DNA from: Azolla caroliniana
Taxonomy: Eukaryota; Polypodiophyta
Length of the DNA stretch: 64,000 nucleotides
Direction: 5' to 3'
Assembly (NCBI GenBank): GCA_043228905.1
Contig: JBHGNT010000008.1
Coordinates: 4,588,001-4,652,000, forward strand
Shown: positions 9,866 through 21,226 of the stretch, piece after piece
Numbering within the stretch: position 1 is the stretch's first letter
How the letters are laid out: each line of letters opens with the position of its first letter
Translations under genes and position numbers: made by a program
Notes under the pieces: model-generated
The model's input: the letters and a program-made list of their open reading frames with translations, nothing else
Databases searched by the model: none
Told to the model about the DNA's origin: nothing

Positions 9866-12800
9866 ATGTCTTCAAAGAAAATCAAACGCCAAGACTCTAG
9901 GTAAGCGTTTGACACTCTGGACATTTTTGTAAATATGTTTTAGTACTCAAGAACTCGACACGCCGTATCGAGTTCCTGTATAAAGTCCGTGTTTTATACA
10001 GGAACTTGATACGGCGTATCGAGTTCCTGTATAAAGTCCGTGTTTTATACAGGAACTTGATACGGCGTATCGAGTTCTTGTATAAAGTTCTTGTTTCATA
10101 CAGGAACTTGATACGACGTATCGAGTTCCTATAAAAAGTTTGTGTTTTATACAGGAACTCGATACGCCATATCGAGTTCCTGTGTAAAGTATGTGTTTTA
10201 TAAAGGAACTCGATACGCCGTATCGAGTTACTATTTAAAGTTTATGTTTTGCATAGGAACTCGATATGTCGTATTGAGTTCTTGTGTAAAGTATGTGTAA
10301 CTCAATACCCTATATCGAGTTCCGGTATAAACACTAACTTTATATAGGAACTCGATACGGCGTAAAATTTAAATAGGAATATTGTGTCTTTGGGGGAACA
10401 ATTTAGTATATGTGTGAAAAGATACCAAACTTTCTGTCAAAATCAGACTTTTTTAGTGACATTTGCCATATTTTGTAACAACTAGGGGCCTTACTTAAAA
10501 AGTTTTATGACCTAACCTACGAATTACCTTTATCATACCAAATTTAAGTCTATCATATGCAAATTCTCTACAATAAGGATATTGAATCAATATAAGCCAT
10601 ACCTACCCTTCAAGATGATATATAACCTTGTATACTTATTAAGATATATAATCTTCGAAGTTGAATAGCCCTTACTAGAATGGATTTTCCGAATAAAGGA
10701 CTATCATGTTCACTCAATACATTATTGATATTTATAGTTTACCACAAATCGCTTGCTAGTTTTAGTCTTTGTCTAATTATGTATATTTTATTAAAAAACC
10801 TTAATCTACGTGACCACCTAACTTATGTTTTCGCATGTCCTTTCTTAAATAGGTCGTTTGAGAACTTGTCGAACTGACCTGTGAAGAAGATAAAGCTCTG
10901 GATACATGGCTCTCCAATTGAGACCCAGACCCTAATAGTTCCTGAGAACATGAAGAGAGGAAAAAAGCTTCTCTTCAACGAGGAGACAAAATGTCAACCA
11001 TCCAATGAGGTCAGCCAAAAGAAAATGTTAGCAGCTACTAGTGGTGAGAACCTTCTTGACCGTGACCTAACAGACAAGGAATGGTGTATGCAATACGTCG
11101 ACTCCAAGAAAAAAGTCGTGTTGTATACAGCAAAGAAGAAGGGCAACGATCAGCTTGAAAATGAAACCGCATTTATGTATGGCCGTATTCTAATATTTGA
11201 CTACGAAGATTCAGATTCAGCCAACATACTTGTAATGATTGAGTGCTCTAAGGGAGTACGTAAAGTGTACCTTTCTGAAGATCTACTAATAAAGGAATCT
11301 TGTGGGTCGGAATCTTTTAAAAAAGATCTAGAAAGCTTACAAAACCTTATTGTCACCGTGAGGCCTTACATACAAGGCCATGTAACTCTAAGGGAGCCCT
11401 TGCCCTCCCCCATGAAGGACCCGAAAAGGGCATCTAAAGTGCAATCAAGACCAGCAAAAAAGAAGACCACTAAAATGTCGGACTCCGACTCATCAAGCTC
11501 AAATGAAGATGATGACACTAAGGGGACGCCAGGAGCATCGGGTGTGTTGTCATCCGAGCAGAATAAGATTCGAAGAGAGTTAATGCAACGTAAACTGGTC
11601 AGAAAAGGGCAAGTGTTTAATTTGCTTGTAACACACATCCATCAGCCCCCTATAGATGAAAAACCAGGATGAAGACCACTTGAGATCAGAGAGCCACACC
11701 AAATGCATGTTCAAAAAAAGAAGAAGAAAATGAAAATTAATCCACATGCTACCATTGTGCCTTTCATTGTTATGGTAGATCCTGAAGAATGTGAAACCAT
11801 TGAAGATTTCGACATAAGAAAGCATGATCAATACAATTACTTTACAATTGGTGGATCGCATTCGGCGGAGGCACGTTGGCAATTTGTGAGAGAACATCCA
11901 ACGACTTTCTTCTTCAAGTATGCTGAGTGCAAAATTTACGTGGGCCTCACAACTGAAGAGGCAAAGCTGTTAGCATGGGACCACAATAACGATAATGACT
12001 ATAGGCAGAAAATGTCATCGATTGAGCGTATAAGGTTCTTTCACCACGAGTATTTGGACATCAAACAAAAGTTCGGTGTGAAGCTACATCCAGGCCTATG
12101 ACGTCAATGCTTGCATGAAGTCGGCATTGTGGTGGATAATAATGTTAAGTCCGATGGTCTTCAGAAATATGAGTCCTGGTTTCAACTTGCCTTTAGAGAT
12201 GGAGAAGTATGGGACCTACAAGATCAAATCTTCTCAATGTGGGAAAATAAGGAGGTCAAGGGTCAACGACAAAAGAAATGTAAGGTAGACCCTAAACTAG
12301 AATTAAAGTCACAAGCGGCCAAGAAAATTGATTTGACAATTGAAGAAGCGGTTGATGACATGAAGTTGTCTCTATGGAGAGCGATGCAAGGTATTAAGGA
12401 CGAGCAGCTTCTTGTGTCTATTTTGTCAAGGGTTGTGGCCAAAGATTTAAGCCTTGAAGAAATGGTCACTGAGTTCAATAAGTAAGTATTTCAAATAATG
12501 ATATTGAATTCAATATGGTGCAATTGAAAGTTCTAATCTCGTTTTCTAATTTCACAGTCATAAGGTGTACATGAAGATCCAAGAAGTTATGATGAAACAA
12601 CTTGGATGTATAACGTGGGAACAAGTGACCAAGGATTATCCTCTAACGTCTTCATATAAGGCGTTATCTGAGTATTTTATTGCATTCAAGGATTGGGTTA
12701 GTATTGGTGGTTTTTCATTAAGCTTTCCTCATATGTAGAGGTTGTGTAATAATACTTGATGTCTTATTGCTTCTATTAGAAACCGTGTCGTGGCAAGAAA

Positions 12801-14071
12801 CAAGGAGAAGTTAAGGATATACACGATTTCCCGACATCCTTCCTTGCACATCTCGAGAGAGCCAGAAAAGAAAAGGATCGTTGGTTAGTCAAGGCATATG
12901 AAATTGAGGAAGATGGCTCCTTCAAAAAAATTAGCCACAAAAAGGATATTATGAGAGATCTTTACTACAATGTGGTTTGCGTCGATGTCATTGACATGAT
13001 CCAAAAAGTGCCAAAGAAGGAATATACGCTAATGATTGCAGATATTCCATACGGATTTCAAATGGCAGGGTCATCATACGACGATGAACCGTTTAGGTTT
13101 AAACAATTAGAGAAGATGGTCAAGGATTTTGCTGAGCTAACGATTGCATCCTTGTGGAGAATAGTTGCCTTTCATAGTATGAACCAAGGGTACTCGGTAG
13201 CTCAAGCTTTGAGATCTCGTTGCCATGGCATCGAGAACCTTGCATGGTAAGGATTATTTATATGTCTCATTCACTATATTGCCTTTCTTAAGATTGTTCA
13301 ATCTATTCTTAACTCGATGTAATATTTGTTATAGGATAAAAACCAATGTAAATAGAGGGCCAACCTTTCAGTTCGTAAATGCTATTGAATACATTATGGT
13401 TGGCTACTTCAATGAAATTAAGAAACAAAGAATAGAGGAGCATTCTAATGAAGTGGGAGGTTCAAATCTGTTGGTATTTCCAGCAGTGACACGGAAATTG
13501 CGATATGTCACCACGACAAAATGGGGACTTGTCAACCCATACCAAAAACCTCAACGATTTATGATGCGCTTGATCGAGATGTTTTCTGTCGAAGGAGATT
13601 GGATATTAGACCTCTTTTCTGGCACAGGTATTCCTCGAACTAGGTTAACGATCTTGAGATAACCAAAACTGAATCTTTTTTGTTTGAAAAGTAATTCTTC
13701 ATGTTAATTTCTTCACAAGGACAACGTCTACATGTGCATTGAAGCTCTTTAGAAACATAGTTGCATTGGAGAAGGACGAGGAGCAAGTTATATTTATAAA
13801 CATGAGGATTAAGGCTTTGTGGGAGTGCCCAGACCAGGACGAGGAGGTCGGTGCAAAGAACCTCGCTGATACCGAAAGGTTTCAACCTACTTCGCGAGAG
13901 CCTATTCCTCCGTTAGCCGGGGAATCGGGGGAGCTAATAGAGCTTGATGATGAGCTTATAGAAGATATTTCGTTGGCTCGACTAATAGGGGAAGCCAATG
14001 CACATATAGCCGAAGAGAGTTCTATACAGGATGACGAAGAAAATGACATTGACGATTTGCTTGCTATGTAA
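9866..14071 (+). pseudogene. ParB-like domain + DNA N6A/N4C methyltransferase, six exons
   Basis: My model has exons at 9866-9900, 10853-12481, 12558-12696, 12780-13246, 13335-13643 and 13720-14071. All introns are GT-AG and the phases match throughout, giving about 976 codons. Exon 1 is MSSKKIKRQDS with the context CCACCATG. A Ser/Asp-rich linker lies around 11480-11520. A ParB/sulfiredoxin-like domain follows, with IGGSHSAEAR at 11850-11876 (residue about 345) and then EEAKLLAWDHNNDNDYRQKMSSIER. The C-terminal methylase has DIPYG (13041-13055, residue about 689) before FSGTG (13615-13629, residue about 851), the class-beta order. The tail is acidic. In bacteria and phages such proteins modify adenine or cytosine at specific sites; the target here is unknown. 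In-frame TGA codons at 10875, 11670 and 12099 suggest a decayed copy. A donor at 13628 is stronger and ends just after FSGT, but it breaks the frame by one base. Confidence 0.8.
9950..10368. repeat. 51-bp tandem array of palindromes in intron 1
   Basis: Nine units start at 9950, 10001, 10052, 10103, 10154, 10205, 10256, 10297 and 10348. All steps are 51 bp except one of 41. Each unit carries a palindrome of up to 27 bp with arms GGAACTCGATACG and CGTATCGAGTTCC around one variable central base, then a TATAAAGT..GTGTTTTATA spacer that is itself partly self-complementary. The array is wholly inside the first intron of the methyltransferase gene. The ninth unit is broken after the palindrome centre. 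The palindromes are better conserved than the spacers. Confidence 0.95.
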
Positions 14072-14500
14072 TAGACTCTTTTTAAAACGCAAAATGTATT
14101 GTTTGGAATTCACATTATTAATACAAATTTTGGGTTTTACTTGGTGGATTCTATTCTTTATAATCTTCTATATGTTTCAATTTTATTTTTATATACTTGG
14201 TTAGTAGACTTATGACATTGGTTTCACCACGTGCATTGTAGACTACCAAATTTATGGAGAAACATGAATTAGTTTAAATTGAGGCTGATTTTGGTCAAAC
14301 TTTACCTTAACATAACATGGTCGTAGAATTGTTGCTATGACTGTCCATGTTGTTATTATGGATCTTTGTCTTCTATTGTTAAAACGATTATGTTTCTCTT
14401 CCATTGCTGCTTAGATTGTGTAGTGTGTTGATAATGGTTCCACTAGCGTTATCCGCATGTTTTTATACGCTTGTAGTTCCACTAGCATTTTCGTTCGGAG

Positions 14501-14778
14501 TTTGATCCCGTGTGAATCACCTAAGGAATAGATTAGATCAATTTTAAATACAAGTATGAAAGCCTTAATAGGTTTGTTATTTCCACCACAGTATCCTAAA
14601 GTTCACTATCTTACATTGTCTACAATTAAATACATATGGTTTGATCCCATACGAACAAACTGAGGAATAGATTAGATCAACATTAAATATAAGTATTAAA
14701 TACCTTAATAAGTTAGTTATTCCAATCACATTATCCTAAAGTGCACTATCCTACATTGTCCACAATTATATACATGCG
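14501..14778. repeat. Diverged direct duplication, 139-bp period
   Basis: Two copies start at 14501 and 14640 with TTTGATCCC and share GAATAGATTAGATCAA, the phrase CCTTAATA.GTT.GTTATT and CTACATTGTC.ACAATT. The copies have drifted. The rest of 14072-14900, downstream of the methyltransferase gene, is AT-rich and shows no gene. Confidence 0.85.
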
Positions 14779-14939
14779 AGTCTGGGTCAAAGTATAAATT
14801 ATAACTCATTTTATTAGTATGGTTACAAGTACACCTCATATTTTTGTAAAACTTACCAAATTAATATAAGTCTTTAACTTAGTGTTTCCCATGTCGCACA
14901 TTAGTGACATATTGAGCCATTGTTGAACTTTATTATGCC

Positions 14940-15148
14940 TACATTAACTTATCAACACGTCCAAACTTATTTGAATTTCTAATGATCTCCACTCGTAGAC
15001 CTATCATGTATTTTTATATTTGCAAATTCTAATCAAGTTGTGGAACATATGATACTAGTACATCCAATTTTTGTAGACAGGGTATATTTGGATAGTTTCA
15101 AGAAGATTCTACAAGTGGAATGTGCAATCCTTCCACTTGTGAACGCGA
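14940..15148 (-). pseudogene. Possible displaced 3' end of L1-like LINE B
   Basis: The minus strand reads through as VHKWKDCTFHL, then LLETIQIYPVYKNWMY, with several stops. Gypsy A separates it from LINE B at 32788. Joining 15152 to 32788 (the element's 4-bp duplication) places this right after the C-terminal zinc-binding part of LINE B. The evidence is the insertion geometry plus weak protein resemblance only. Confidence 0.35.
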
Positions 15149-15152
15149 ACGT

Positions 15153-15588
15153 TGTCGTGTTGTTACACTCTCGCGTGTGAAATGAGGCGGAACCGCGAGG
15201 GCCCTGAACCAAGGAGCGTGAGAAAGATGAGGGAGAGTGATTCACAGAAACACAAGGAGAGAGACGGGAACATAAGATTCAATTACAATGTCAACAACGA
15301 TTACAACCGGCAAACCGGCAACAGACCCCAAACGGGGGTCCCACGCACACACACAAACAACACAGAGAACGCACGGTGGAGCCTCTGCTGGAAGCACACA
15401 GGCTCACACGCAGCAGAGGCAACCGACACAGAAACGTAGTGGAGAGCAACGGTTCAGGAGGAGAGAGCTCGGTTCCCAGTCCGACAGCACTTCGTCCTCG
15501 CCAAAACGCGATACCTATCTTCTTCTTCTCCCCTCCCTTTTATAAGTCGTCGAGGAGGCCGTTACATCAAAACACATCAACTTTATTT
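15153..15588 (-). repeat. Gypsy A left (3') LTR, first piece
   Basis: It starts TGTCGTGTTGTTACAC and matches 32170-32604 at well over 90 percent by eye, with equal length (436 versus 435 bp). It stops at CAACTTTATT, and unrelated sequence follows. The matching second piece is at 27042. Confidence 0.9.
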
Positions 15589-16302
15589 TGTTGATCATAC
15601 GATCGTCGACAAGGAGTGAGAATGGTGTATCATCAGTGCACGGCTTAGAGAGCATGAGAGAGAGAGAGATTAAACCTTCATAACTTAAATTGCTATAAGG
15701 ATTAAAGCTTAAATATAACTAAAATATCTAAAACTATAATGAGAAAGGGAGAGAGGGGTAGTCATTAAGTATTAATTAAAAAGACAAACAAATGTTACTA
15801 ACATGTTAAGAGAGAGTGTGTGTGAGTGAGTGAGTGAGTGAGTGAGTGAGTGAGTGAGTGAGTGATTAAGAGCAAAGCTACTACTAATTATCATTAAGAT
15901 TAGAAAAGAAAAGAAATTACATGGGGATATGGTCATGAGCAAACTAGTTTCGCCCACTATGGGGCTCATCAGGGCTAAAATGACCATTAGGGTTGGATAG
16001 GTTTATATAAGGAGTTTTAGGAGAGGGTTTAGAGAAATGACAATAGGGAGTGGGGGTGTGTGCTTATGGATATGATTTGGAAAGGGGAAGATTTGGAGAA
16101 GAAGGAAAAGGATATTATGAGCTTTAATGTGACAAGGGGGAGGTTTTGGTATAAGGAAATAGAGGTCATAATGTTAAGGAGGAATAAGAAAAGAGAGAGT
16201 TAGGATATGAAATGTAAAAGGAGGGGAAATATTAAAAGGGGAGTTAAGATTGAGGGGGAAATAAGGAAAATATGTGAGATGATGAGAAGGGAAGGAAAGA
16301 GG

Positions 16303-16344
<42 letters not shown>

Positions 16345-16565
16345 AGAAAGAAAGAAAGAAAGATATATTAACGTCTTCTAAGGCCAAAATTGGCCCATGA
16401 GACAAATGGTGTACAACAAAAATGGGATATTTACCCATTCATCGAAAGTAAAAATAAAAATAAGATAAAATAGAGTTTAAGCTAAATAGTTCTAAGAAAA
16501 CAACAAACATGTTCTATATAAAAAACATGTTCTACAATGAGAATGATTCTATACTAGGCCTAATT
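15589..16565. other. Purine-rich simple-sequence region, no gene
   Basis: The plus strand is strongly purine-rich. It contains a (GTGA)n tract at about 15818-15863, a (GA)n tract at about 16308-16340 and an (AAAG)n tract at about 16341-16362. No coding frame is convincing. It is part of the DNA inserted into the gypsy A LTR, and may include the 3' untranslated end of the LINE fragment to its right. Confidence 0.6.
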
Positions 16566-17990
16566 TCATTTCCATCCAAGTCTCTCGAAGAGAAGCGGGG
16601 GGTCAAAGGGTTGCCATGATGTGGATGTGGCCCGTGGTCCCCATGTAAGAGGTACCCCAACCATAGCTTCGAGTCGACGTAGCTCACGTTCCCTTATCTT
16701 CTTAATCTTTTCTACTCCACGTTGACTTGTGTTGAAGCCCAACATCCGAGGACGTTTGGTTGCTCTTTGTATTTCTGCTTCCTCAAGGGAGAGGCCGAGC
16801 GGCATAAGTGTATCCACATTCATCGTCTCCCCATGTTCCTGAAAAATTACACTAGGTACATGTTGATGAGTAGTAAAAGGGTTATGATTAACACTTTGTA
16901 ATTTATCCTCCCTATGTTGTTTTAGCTCTAAGATATACCTACCTAGTCTCTTTACACTCGGGGTATCTAATAGTTTGGAGAGGGTAGGAGAGGGTCCTAG
17001 TATGTCTTGGTATTCCGCCCGTATCTCGGCATAAGTTGGGCACTTGCATGTGAAGTGATACTCATCCTCTATCTCTATGTGGCATAACCTACATAGCCTT
17101 TCCTCTCTAGGGACTCTATTAGCTCGACCATTCTCAATCTCAAGTTGGTGAGATGATATCCTAAGTTGTCCAATGGCCACCCTTAGTGCATTTGATAAGA
17201 AAGTATCTAGGTATCTTGGTCGTGTAATAAACCCTAACTTAGAGAAGTGCAAGAAGTGTTCCTTATAGTACACCATTTTAGATGGGAGTGGCTCTCGTGG
17301 GGTGATCCATTTGTATCGAGTGTAGATTTGCCATATTTCTTGGCGTATCACTTTATTACGATCTTCACGAGAGATTAAAGTTTGATCAGTCCCATGGTTG
17401 TACTTAAGGGGAGGTAGGTTATTAATGTCTATGCCATTTGCAAATAACCAACTCACCACAATGCTATACCAAGAGTTGGTGTCTCCAGACACATGTAAGG
17501 ATCGGGATGCCTCAAAGGCTCGACGGGATATCCTATCTTGTGGTTGACTATGTATCCGATGAATAAAAGCTACCACTTGAAAGAGTGCTTCTACTAACAT
17601 CGGGGGTAGGCTAAACTCCGCTCTAATAATGTCATGTGGTACTGTCGATTTGCTTCGGAGTTGACGTGATAACATCACCACTAAAGGTCTCTCCAATTGC
17701 GTCCACATGAAAGATGGTAGACCTGGAGCCCATACTACTGATGCATACATGAGGGACGGGGTCACTAATGAGTCGAAAAGCCATCCCTTAGTCCGTGGCT
17801 CTTGAAAGTATGCTTGGTGGCATTGTCTCTCTAAGAGTGAGAGGGATGCATATCCTCTCGTTAGCCTATCTTTGGCTGCCTGGGTCATCGAGAATTTACC
17901 TGAGCGAGCACTAAAAGTGACTCCCAAGTATACATAAGATCCCACCACCTCAACTAGTTTATGAGAGAGGATGAGGTGACATTTACTCCT
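16566..17990 (-). pseudogene. LINE C-terminal fragment, 5' truncated
   Basis: Minus-strand reading begins abruptly near 17990 with LILSHKLVEVVGSYVYLGVTF, the end of a non-LTR reverse transcriptase. An open C-terminal region follows (EPRTKGWLFDSLV, then MYASVVWAPG) with a zinc-binding motif CRLCHIEIEDEYHFTCKC near 17080. The frame is open for 460 codons from its first ATG to 16566. The endonuclease and RT catalytic core are missing, as expected from 5' truncation during target-primed reverse transcription. The protein would help bind template RNA in the family; this copy cannot move alone. Confidence 0.85.
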
Positions 17991-18540
17991 AACTAGTTTA
18001 TGAGAGAGAGGGAGGGAGGGAGGGAGAGAGAGAGAAAGAGGGAAGGAGAGAGAGAGAGAGGGAAATGAGTAGAATAAGGGGAGTGAGTAGATCTACAAGG
18101 ATCAAGGGTCGGAAAACGAGAGAAAAGTAAGAGAGAGAAAGAGGGTAGAGAGAGGAGAGAGATGCATGTGTAAACTAGACAAAGTAAGAAAGAGAAAGGA
18201 AATTGGAGAGAGGTAAGGGAGGGAGACAAGTGTGGGGAAAGAGGAAAAAGGAAAAAGAAAAAAGGGGGAAAGTTATAGATTTAGGAAGAGGATGGGGAGG
18301 GGTAGGGTAAGAAAAAGTAGAACATGGGTGAGGGTAGGAAAACAAAAATAGAAAGGTGGATAAAATAGGATAGGAAAAGATTTTGAGAGAGGGAAGGTAT
18401 GGGGGTAGGGTGTTTAGTTTATAAGAAATGAGGGGGGGTGTTTAGGGGAGGAGTAGAGTGGTAATAGGAAAAAGTGGGAGGAGGGGTAGAAAGGTAATTT
18501 TGAAAAAGTGAGGGGGAAGGGTAGGAGGGTAATTTAGTGA
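17991..18540. repeat. Purine-rich low-complexity DNA
   Basis: The plus strand is almost entirely A and G, with runs such as GGGAGGGAGGGAGGG and many GAGAGA tracts. A junction sequence, AACTAGTTTATGAGAGAG, is nearly repeated at 17953 and 17991. There is no gene. It borders the PLE, whose coding strand is G-poor, so strand composition switches sharply at about 18540. Confidence 0.75.
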
Positions 18541-18544
18541 AGAG

Positions 18545-20777
18545 TTGCCTCCTAATAAAGTGATGACCTTTGCGGCGGAAGCATCAGCGACACCAACACC
18601 CATCAAACCACATAACGCCAACAAACGACCCAATAAAATACTACGAGCTTCTATAAATTCCCCTACTAGACATCGTATTCTCCGAATCCGACGAAGCGCC
18701 AACAAACGACCAAGCAAAAGACCAAGGGCGCCTTTAATATCTCCAAAACTCTTGTACTCAAATAAAGACAAGGTAACTTTGTCGGATGCCACTCTTTATT
18801 CTAAACATTTTATTGATTATAAAGTTAAAATCATAGCCGAGTTTAAATCCCTTTATCGACGCTCTAAGAAAACCAAAACTACTTATACTCGTATTTTAAA
18901 CCTAAATGAACACGATCTTACCCCTAGCTTAAGAACCAAACCACCTAACTTGAATATAGAACATAAGGAGTTAAATATTAGTATGCATAATGAGTTTAAT
19001 ACTATCACTAAACAATATAATAAAGAACTAACTCGATGTTATATTAAACATCTAGACTTACTCGCTCATAGCTATGCTAAAGACTTGGATGATTTTCCTA
19101 ATAAAGTTATATTAGATATAAGTAAGATCGTTGAAGTCATTCAAGAGCCCTTATATTCGCAATCAATATCTTCTAATACTAATAGTAATACTTTTAAAGA
19201 AACCTTAGCATTATGGTAACAAACCTTTGCTATAGAAATTTTACAAGCATGTGATGATTTTGCAATGAATCACACAATTGAAACTGCCATACATTTAAAT
19301 GCTACTAAATATAAAGAAAAATCACTCACAAACAATGAACTCCTAGAAAAAACACACATAAGTATTGCAGATACATCAGAGAAGTTAAACATTAGAAAAA
19401 TAGATATAGAGATGAGTGAAGAGAATGACTATGAAGATTATTATAACAGTCCATCACACTTTACAACTCTCGATAACACGAGTAGTGCTAAACATAACAG
19501 TGATGTGCATGTCCGACCATTTGGTCCTAAAATGATACATCCTAACACATATCATAAGCTTAAAACCAACCCTATTACCAACCCTAAAAATAACACCAAC
19601 CATAAGCCTAACCCTAAAAATAACACCAACCATAAACCTAACCCTAAACCCTTGCAACAAAAGCCTCTCCGACCAACCAATCATCACTCCCTCCCCCGAT
19701 TTACCTACAATATAGCCACAAACGAAGTCAGTAAGAACTTCGTCCCCCCTTTCAACCTTAATGGCCCAAGGATCACATTTATTAACCAAAATAAATTTCC
19801 CTCACATCCCTATACCACAATCAGCGTCGGACACCATCCACATACTTCAGTACCGACATTCGACATGAACCAGCCACCCACTAACAACGAACGCCGACGC
19901 GACCAGTACCATTCACAATTACAAGCATGGCCGCCACTCCATCTTCGACCCGGTAACGACCATATCTATGGAAATGGAAACGGAAACCATCATACATACC
20001 CATTCTCCCCCTCCAATGTAAGGCTCCGGACTGTGTGTGAAAACCGGCCTATAGATCTAAAACCCCCCCCTCCATGGCATGATGCACGGGACTGCACAAG
20101 GCACCCGGCATGGATACATGCCCCCTCTCCTCCCAACCCCACACATGTATTATGAAGAAAACAATGTCTCCCACCTACGTAACCCTAATCTTCCCCACTC
20201 CTCTCTCCCCCCACACAACCTCTCTGTACAAACAACTCCCTCCTCCTCCTCCTCCCTCCCTCCCTCTTTCTCTCACTCGTTCCCCCATCCTCCTCCTCCT
20301 ACCCCCTTTTTACTTTCTAAATATTACATGGATACCCCCTCCCCCTTTTTGTCTCATTCTTACTCTACCCACCCCCCTGATGTTGAAGAATTCCATTCAA
20401 ACCCCCCACAATTTTCTTCCATTTATCACTCTACACCTCCCCCATTATCATCTAATTTTCATAATGCCCTTCCCCACCTTTTTTCAAATCCTTACCCTAC
20501 CCATACCCCTTTAATTAGCCCACATCACTCTCGTTATACTTATCATTCCCGCCCAACACATCCTCCATATTCAACTCATCTCCCCCCTACACATCCTCCA
20601 TATTACACTAACCCCTCCCCCCCTTTCTTCCTAACACAAAAACCCCCAACTTTTATTCTAACACTCCCTTTCTTCCTAACACAAAAACCCCCAACTTTTA
20701 TTCTAACACTCCCTCACATAAAAACTATAAACACTATAAAAATACATCAAAACCTTGTCCTCCCCCAAAACCACTAG
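18545..20777 (+). pseudogene. PLE first ORF, Lys/Asn-rich then Pro-rich
   Basis: One frame runs 18545-20155 with a single TAA at 19217-19219. A second frame continues to 20777 after a frameshift near 20080-20155. The first half is basic and Lys/Asn-rich. Around 19570-19660 it repeats NPKNNTNHKPNPK, encoded by DNA holding CCCTAAA three times. The second half is very rich in Pro, Ser, His and Thr (SSSSLPPSFSHSFPHPPPP), with a 41-bp duplication at 20628 and 20669. No known domain is recognised. Its position before the RT suggests a structural or nucleic-acid-binding ORF1. The coding strand is very poor in G. Confidence 0.55.
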
Positions 20778-21226
20778 GAGACCCACAACCTAGTAGACCA
20801 AAAAACGGTTAGTTAGGCGTGCTAAACGCGTTAACAAACAGTTTAGACACGCCATACACCCTAGCAAACGTTTATTCTACCTAATTAATAGATCCCCCTC
20901 CACCCAAGACACATATATGTGGTTTGGGGGAAAACAAAAACTATTTCCCTTCCTTCCACACCCCAAATCCCAAAATAAAAAACCTAGAACCAAATTCTAG
21001 AAACCTCTTACTAGTACACAAGTAATTCATAGTAAAATCCATAACACCTTCACTTCCTCTCAACCCCTTCAAACTACCTAACCCTAGTTGGATGCCACCC
21101 ACAGAATATCCACCCCTAGTCTCCATAATAGGAAAACACCAACACATCCTTAACCAAATAGCACACAACATTAAGCCCATAAACACTAGAATCCCATACC
21201 ACCTCTCTAGAGCCTTTAAAAGACTC

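Noticed and set aside
9950-10368. CRISPR-like array
   Set aside because: The 'spacers' are as repetitive as the repeats and the unit is palindromic throughout; the context is a eukaryotic intron.
9950-10368. Centromeric or rDNA-type satellite
   Set aside because: Only nine units, fully contained in one intron, with no similarity to 5S or other rDNA.
10875-12101. Idea that the three TGA codons are read through or recoded
   Set aside because: No selenocysteine-type or readthrough context is visible, and plant nuclear genes do not use such recoding. U-to-C RNA editing in ferns and hornworts is organellar. Decay is simpler.
15152-15594. Plus-strand ORFs repeated at 32169-32496
   Set aside because: Both copies lie in gypsy A LTRs, so their similarity comes from LTR duplication and not from protein conservation.
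19560-19660. True telomere array
   Set aside because: CCCTAAA occurs only three times at irregular spacing and inside a coding frame.
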